From assembly GCA_032718475.1 (NCBI GenBank), contig JAUCBJ010000586.1, forward strand, positions 43,857 through 107,856: 64,000 nucleotides of DNA. Direction: 5' to 3'. The translations under genes and the position numbers were made by a program. The stretch comes from Nemertoderma westbladi. Lineage: Eukaryota > Xenacoelomorpha > Nemertodermatida > Nemertodermatidae. How positions within the stretch are numbered: position 1 is the first letter of the stretch; each line of letters begins with the position of its first letter. Positions 60,183 through 64,000 of the stretch are shown piece by piece. The notes beneath the pieces were generated by a model. That model made no database searches, was not told the origin of the DNA, and saw only the letters and a program-made list of their open reading frames with translations.

Positions 60183-62411
60183 ATGATGAGTGCAGATGGG
60201 AACATAATTTCTTTACAATTACCGGTAGCTGAAGCTCTCTATGACAATCTAGCGGATACTATAGATGAATTGGCCTTCAAAAAGGGCGACTCATTGTTGG
60301 TGTTGGACCAGAACCCTGAGGGTTTGGAGGGATGGTGGGATTGCGAGATTGGGGGGCGGCGAGGGATAGTTCCCGCGAACCGTCTGCGAATTCTACCCGC
60401 ACCCAATCTCGCGAAACGTGTCGTCGGTAGACCCTCGCATTACGACCTCGTCCCGCCACATCCCATGTCCGTAGGCGGGGATTACGACGTCCTCCATGGC
60501 AACGGGCAACCCGAGGAGTTTTACGATCATCCGCCATTACAGCAGCAGCGTCAATCCCCGCAGTTAGTTCGACCAATGAGCACGCAGCGGTCTAGCGCGT
60601 CACTTAGCAACAGATCCAGCAACGGTTCGATGGACGCGGTTGTCGTTCGGTCCGAACGCCATGGAAACCCCGCCGTATCGATGGAACCGCAGAGTTTCTA
60701 TGACTCACCTCCCCTCCGCGGCGCCGAAGCTGCCCCTGTCGGGATGGTTAAAGGCGACGCCAACGACGTTTACAGACCAGCGCGAACTCCGGTCGGTGTC
60801 GGTTCCACGTACGATATGGTTCCGAACTCCTCCCAACCTCCACTCCCTCCTCCCCACTCCCGAAACATCGTTCTCGCTCCGATAACGGCGAACGACACAG
60901 TCACCGCATTCGTGTATGATCGTCCCCCTTCCGGCTCCGATCTGCATCCTTTTAGTTCTGATCGCCCCCAATCCTCGTCGGATCGCCCCCAACCCGGGTC
61001 CGACCGGTCCCAATCCGGCTCCGATCACCCCCAATCCGGCTCAGATCGCCCCCAATCCGGCTCCGATCGCCCCCAATCCGGCTCCCGCCCCCAGTCCGGC
61101 GCGGAGACACGCTCTATCGACGACCTCCTGGAAGCTGCCCGCCTCGCCTCCTCCGCTCCCACCTCTTCCCAACCCTCCCGTAGGAACTCCCAACGAGACC
61201 ACGCCATCGACTCCCTAGTAAAACTCGAACAGAAACTCGGCGCCGCGATCTCCAACCTGATCAGCTTCAAACAACCGAACTGGTCGGATCCGGCGGTGCT
61301 AACCCCATCGAGACTCTCCCTCCTCCGTAAAGCCGTGTCTCTACTAACCACGGGGGTGCGGGAATTCTCCGAGTTTTGCCGCGAGTGCTGCTATTTTTGC
61401 TGCGAAATCAATGCGACTTTGTACTCAGAGTTGTCGCAGAACACAGCGATATTAGATCGTTGTTACAGCAAACTCATCGAGTTGGGCGGAGTTTTAGAAC
61501 AATCTTCTAGGTTAGCGGAACTAACTCAGTCCCTTTCTGAGGGTTTCGATATCTCCATGTCTCTCTCCAACGTCACTTCCGGTTTATCTCAACGTCTACA
61601 ATCAAATCTGCACGTTATATTCCCGGACCACGCGGATAAGGCGGCCCCCCTTCCTCCACCCGCGTTGCCCCCCATTCTTCCCCCCTCGGTGCAACGCCGC
61701 CCCCTCCCGGCGCCCCCCGTGGACCGCTCAACCATCCCCCCCAACCTCCAACCCAACGCCGCGAACACCTCCAAACTCTTCTACGAAAACCAACTGTTTA
61801 TGGAGCAGTACGACGACGCCGCCCTGCGGGCCACTCAGGAACTGTCGCCCAACCGACTGTACGACCGACCCTCCAACGCGTCCGTCTACGACCGCCTGCA
61901 GTCGGATCTATCGCTGCCGACAACTAAAACAACGGTGTATGCGTCTGCAACTCCCTCTAATACAATCGCAACATCAGGAAACATTGCTGCGGGTAATGCC
62001 GCGGCTACTACCGCCCCTTCCGACCGCACCACCGCGGCTATCTACACCCGGCAGCTGGACGACCTGATACCCGCGCTCACCCAGACTGTAGACGCCTTCC
62101 TCCGCTCACTAGCCAACCAGCAACCCCCCAAGGTATTCATCGCCTACACCAAGTTCGTGGTAATCTGCGCCCACAAGGTGATTTACGTGGGCGATGCGGC
62201 CCGGGAGGGTCTGAGAGGCGCCGAGTTCCGGGATCGCGTCGCTATAGCTACGGAGACTCTCTCGGAGAGACTGAGACACGCTGTGCTCGCGAGTAAAGCG
62301 GCGGCCTTGCAGTTCCCCAATCCCACGGCCATACAGGATATGGTCGGCCAGATAGCGGGGTTGTCTGGCACGGCTAATCATCTGAGGGAGTTATTGCGAT
62401 CCCAGAGTTAA
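60183..62411 (+). CDS. CAS-family adaptor/scaffold protein (p130Cas/BCAR1-like)
   Basis: One exon encodes 742 residues. An N-terminal SH3 domain (about 13-70) reads 'ALYDNLADTIDELAFKKGD', 'GLEGWWDCEIGGRRGIVPANRL', almost the CAS consensus; in vertebrates it binds FAK-type partners. The substrate region has only four Y-D-x-P motifs (about Y114, Y173, Y245, Y560), whereas BCAR1 has about fifteen. Residues 252-305 are a seven-residue repeat (SDRPQSG). A helical serine-rich segment follows (about 310-480). 'RRPLPAPP' at about 504 matches the Src-SH3 docking site of p130Cas. The C-terminal FAT-like domain is clear (about 620-735; 'QPPKVFIAYTKFVVICAHKVIYVGDAAREG', 'AAALQFPNPTAIQDMV'). Such proteins link integrin and Src signalling to cell migration. 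The start is ATG 60183, with a second ATG directly after. AATAAA lies at 62644. Confidence 0.95.
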   Translation: MMSADGNIISLQLPVAEALYDNLADTIDELAFKKGDSLLVLDQNPEGLEGWWDCEIGGRRGIVPANRLRILPAPNLAKRVVGRPSHYDLVPPHPMSVGGDYDVLHGNGQPEEFYDHPPLQQQRQSPQLVRPMSTQRSSASLSNRSSNGSMDAVVVRSERHGNPAVSMEPQSFYDSPPLRGAEAAPVGMVKGDANDVYRPARTPVGVGSTYDMVPNSSQPPLPPPHSRNIVLAPITANDTVTAFVYDRPPSGSDLHPFSSDRPQSSSDRPQPGSDRSQSGSDHPQSGSDRPQSGSDRPQSGSRPQSGAETRSIDDLLEAARLASSAPTSSQPSRRNSQRDHAIDSLVKLEQKLGAAISNLISFKQPNWSDPAVLTPSRLSLLRKAVSLLTTGVREFSEFCRECCYFCCEINATLYSELSQNTAILDRCYSKLIELGGVLEQSSRLAELTQSLSEGFDISMSLSNVTSGLSQRLQSNLHVIFPDHADKAAPLPPPALPPILPPSVQRRPLPAPPVDRSTIPPNLQPNAANTSKLFYENQLFMEQYDDAALRATQELSPNRLYDRPSNASVYDRLQSDLSLPTTKTTVYASATPSNTIATSGNIAAGNAAATTAPSDRTTAAIYTRQLDDLIPALTQTVDAFLRSLANQQPPKVFIAYTKFVVICAHKVIYVGDAAREGLRGAEFRDRVAIATETLSERLRHAVLASKAAALQFPNPTAIQDMVGQIAGLSGTANHLRELLRSQS
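60937..61095 (+). repeat. 21-bp coding minisatellite in the CAS-family gene
   Basis: About seven units of roughly CCAATCCGGCTCCGATCGCC plus C encode SDRPQSG-type heptads. The units are most alike at 61010-61080, so the array is recent and probably varies in length. Confidence 0.85.
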
Positions 62412-63254
62412 TCGGTTGATCTGGTCGCAGCCCATTATATTGTAGTCGGTGGTAACGTGGGGGGGGGGGGGGGGGGGGGGGGGGGTCCGGAAGAATTGTG
62501 CGGAATGTTATCACTCCAATAAGTCGATCGGTTTCCCATTTTATTTCATGGGATTATTACAAGGAGGGTTGAAATCTCGTAATTATTTTCAATATAAATT
62601 CCATTGAAGACGAAAAATTTTACTTTTACTTTCTAAACTTATAAATAAATTACTTCTAAATTGCTGAAAAGGATTAATTAATATATTTATAATATGATAA
62701 TTTAAAGAAAATGAAATTCATTAAATTCACTGTTATTAATAAACGACAATCCAATGACACTTCGGTACATCACATTTAAGGTGTCAAGCCGGAGTTGCGT
62801 GGCTGTGCAGTGCAAGTCGGTTCCTTATCGGCCATCTATTCAACTACCTGGCCTCTTCCCAAAGCTGCAACCCCAACTCTTTCAGTTTCACTACTAGGAT
62901 TTATCTATATATTTAATGTATTATTAATTACCTTTAGGCTATAAACTTGTGAGAGTTTTACTTTTAAGGGAAACACAGAATGACGGGATTAAGTACATTA
63001 CCGGTACTATACTATATATATACCGGTATTATTCGCAGTAGATTTCATATTATTTAATTATTCTTTAACCTACAATTGTTAAACCAATCGATTACTCTGC
63101 AGTTTTGTCTTCCTTTATCTCGTTTTTCCATTGGTGGTGTGATGGGGGTCGGATTATACATATTTTGTTTCTTAATCAATGTCATACATAATATCCAGCC
63201 GGTACCGGCACTGTCTAAATTCAGTGATCTGATCTTCCTGATATAAATCTTCAT
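62412..63254. other. 3' flank of the CAS-family gene with 27-G tract
   Basis: G27 lies at 62459-62485, 48 bp after the stop and upstream of the AATAAA at 62644, so it would be inside the 3' UTR. No other feature. Confidence 0.6.
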
Positions 63255-63487
63255 GAGATTGTAATGAATTTTGAAACAGATATTTTGACATCTAAACTTC
63301 TTAGGAAATTGTGTGTCCGTCGATATTGCAGCAGTTATAGTTGCAAAAGGTGCAACATAGAGTTATTGTTCTAGAATATCAACGAATTTAAATGTTTACA
63401 GCGAAACTATAACTTGTGACGCACTCACACTCATATATAGGGAATCAACTCAACCTATATCCGGTTCAAATATCATACGATCTCATT
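63255..63487. mobile_element. Short foldback/MITE copy
   Basis: Left TGAGATTGTAATGAATTTTG and right GGTTCAAATATCATACGATC plus TCA are inverted ends of the family at 50.5 kb. GTGTCCGTCGATATTGCA inside matches the arm. The total is only about 230 bp, so the interior is mostly lost. Confidence 0.65.
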
Positions 63488-64000
63488 AATCCTAGAAATG
63501 TAAGAGGAGCTCGTACAATGTACACCAAGTATGGAATTAGTGCCTCCTATACTGTGATCAATGTGATGTGAATATATTGGCTATATTGCACCTTTATTGT
63601 AGGAACTGTGTTTATTTATAAGAATTAACGTCAAGATTAGGTGTTATTATACTTTTAATACGGTTATCAAATCAATTCAGGTCATTAAGTTTTAGTGTCG
63701 TTATAATTGATGTTATTTTTGTAAATATGTATCCTTTATTATCTAAAATCAATTTATAATGCTCCCCCAAATTGCGTAGATTAGATACTTAGTACCGGGT
63801 GTACTGTTTGGGCACTGCCAGCACTGCCATATGCATCAAGTCAATTGTTTTAAATACTTTTATTATTATCACGTGTACACCAATAGGATTAACCTTATTT
63901 GCTGCATTACATTTACATCGTAAACACATAATTTTTGACGGCACAAATAAAGTGATTTTTAGATTACATTTACTTTACATGCAATTTTGGTATTTTAATA
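63488..64000. other. Intergenic, no feature recognised
   Basis: AT-rich sequence to the window end, with no coding or repeat signal. Confidence 0.45.

Overview
This is a eukaryotic, animal nuclear window: AT-rich, gene-poor and repeat-rich. Five protein-coding genes can be supported, and two of them carry canonical GT-AG introns. Their products (SLC46 transporter, TNFAIP8/TIPE, ADP/ATP translocase, an LRR-Roc-COR-Death ROCO protein, a CAS-family adaptor) and the transposon mix (hAT, Merlin, Tc1/mariner-like, Helitron-like, non-LTR, tRNA-SINE) point to a marine-invertebrate-type metazoan. I cannot fix the phylum from the sequence alone.

Layout. 0-4 kb: decayed non-LTR retrotransposon pieces. 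4.13-6.26 kb: a hAT element with an exact 8-bp target duplication that has absorbed a 68-bp tandem array. 6.59-8.07 kb: intronless SLC46-like transporter (+). 8.1-12.9 kb: intergenic, with a retrotransposon 3' end and small repeats. 12.9-15.1 kb: a 23-bp satellite. 16.0-16.6 kb: intronless TNFAIP8-like gene (-). 16.8-17.3 kb: Merlin remnant. 21.6-22.8 kb: two-exon ADP/ATP translocase (-). 23.7-24.9 kb: non-autonomous TA-flanked TIR element. 28.0-30.0 kb: decayed LINE (+). 31.9-34.4 kb: Merlin transposon inside a larger inverted repeat. 36.2-38.7 kb: two internally deleted non-LTR copies (-). 39.0-52.1 kb: four-exon ROCO gene (+), whose 8.8-kb first intron holds a SINE and a nested cascade of Helitron-like elements. 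52.1-53.2 kb: a 21-bp minisatellite that starts at the ROCO stop codon. 53.2-60.2 kb: intergenic, with foldback/MITE copies and poly-C tracts. 60.2-62.4 kb: intronless CAS-family adaptor (+).

The five genes do not form a functional cluster. The ROCO-Death protein and TNFAIP8 homologue both belong to families linked to innate immunity and cell death, but they lie 22 kb apart in opposite orientation, and linkage here is not evidence of joint function. The main novelty is in the repeats: a Helitron-like family that has repeatedly inserted into its own copies, satellites open in several frames, and ten poly-C/poly-G tracts of 15-27 bp in an AT-rich background.
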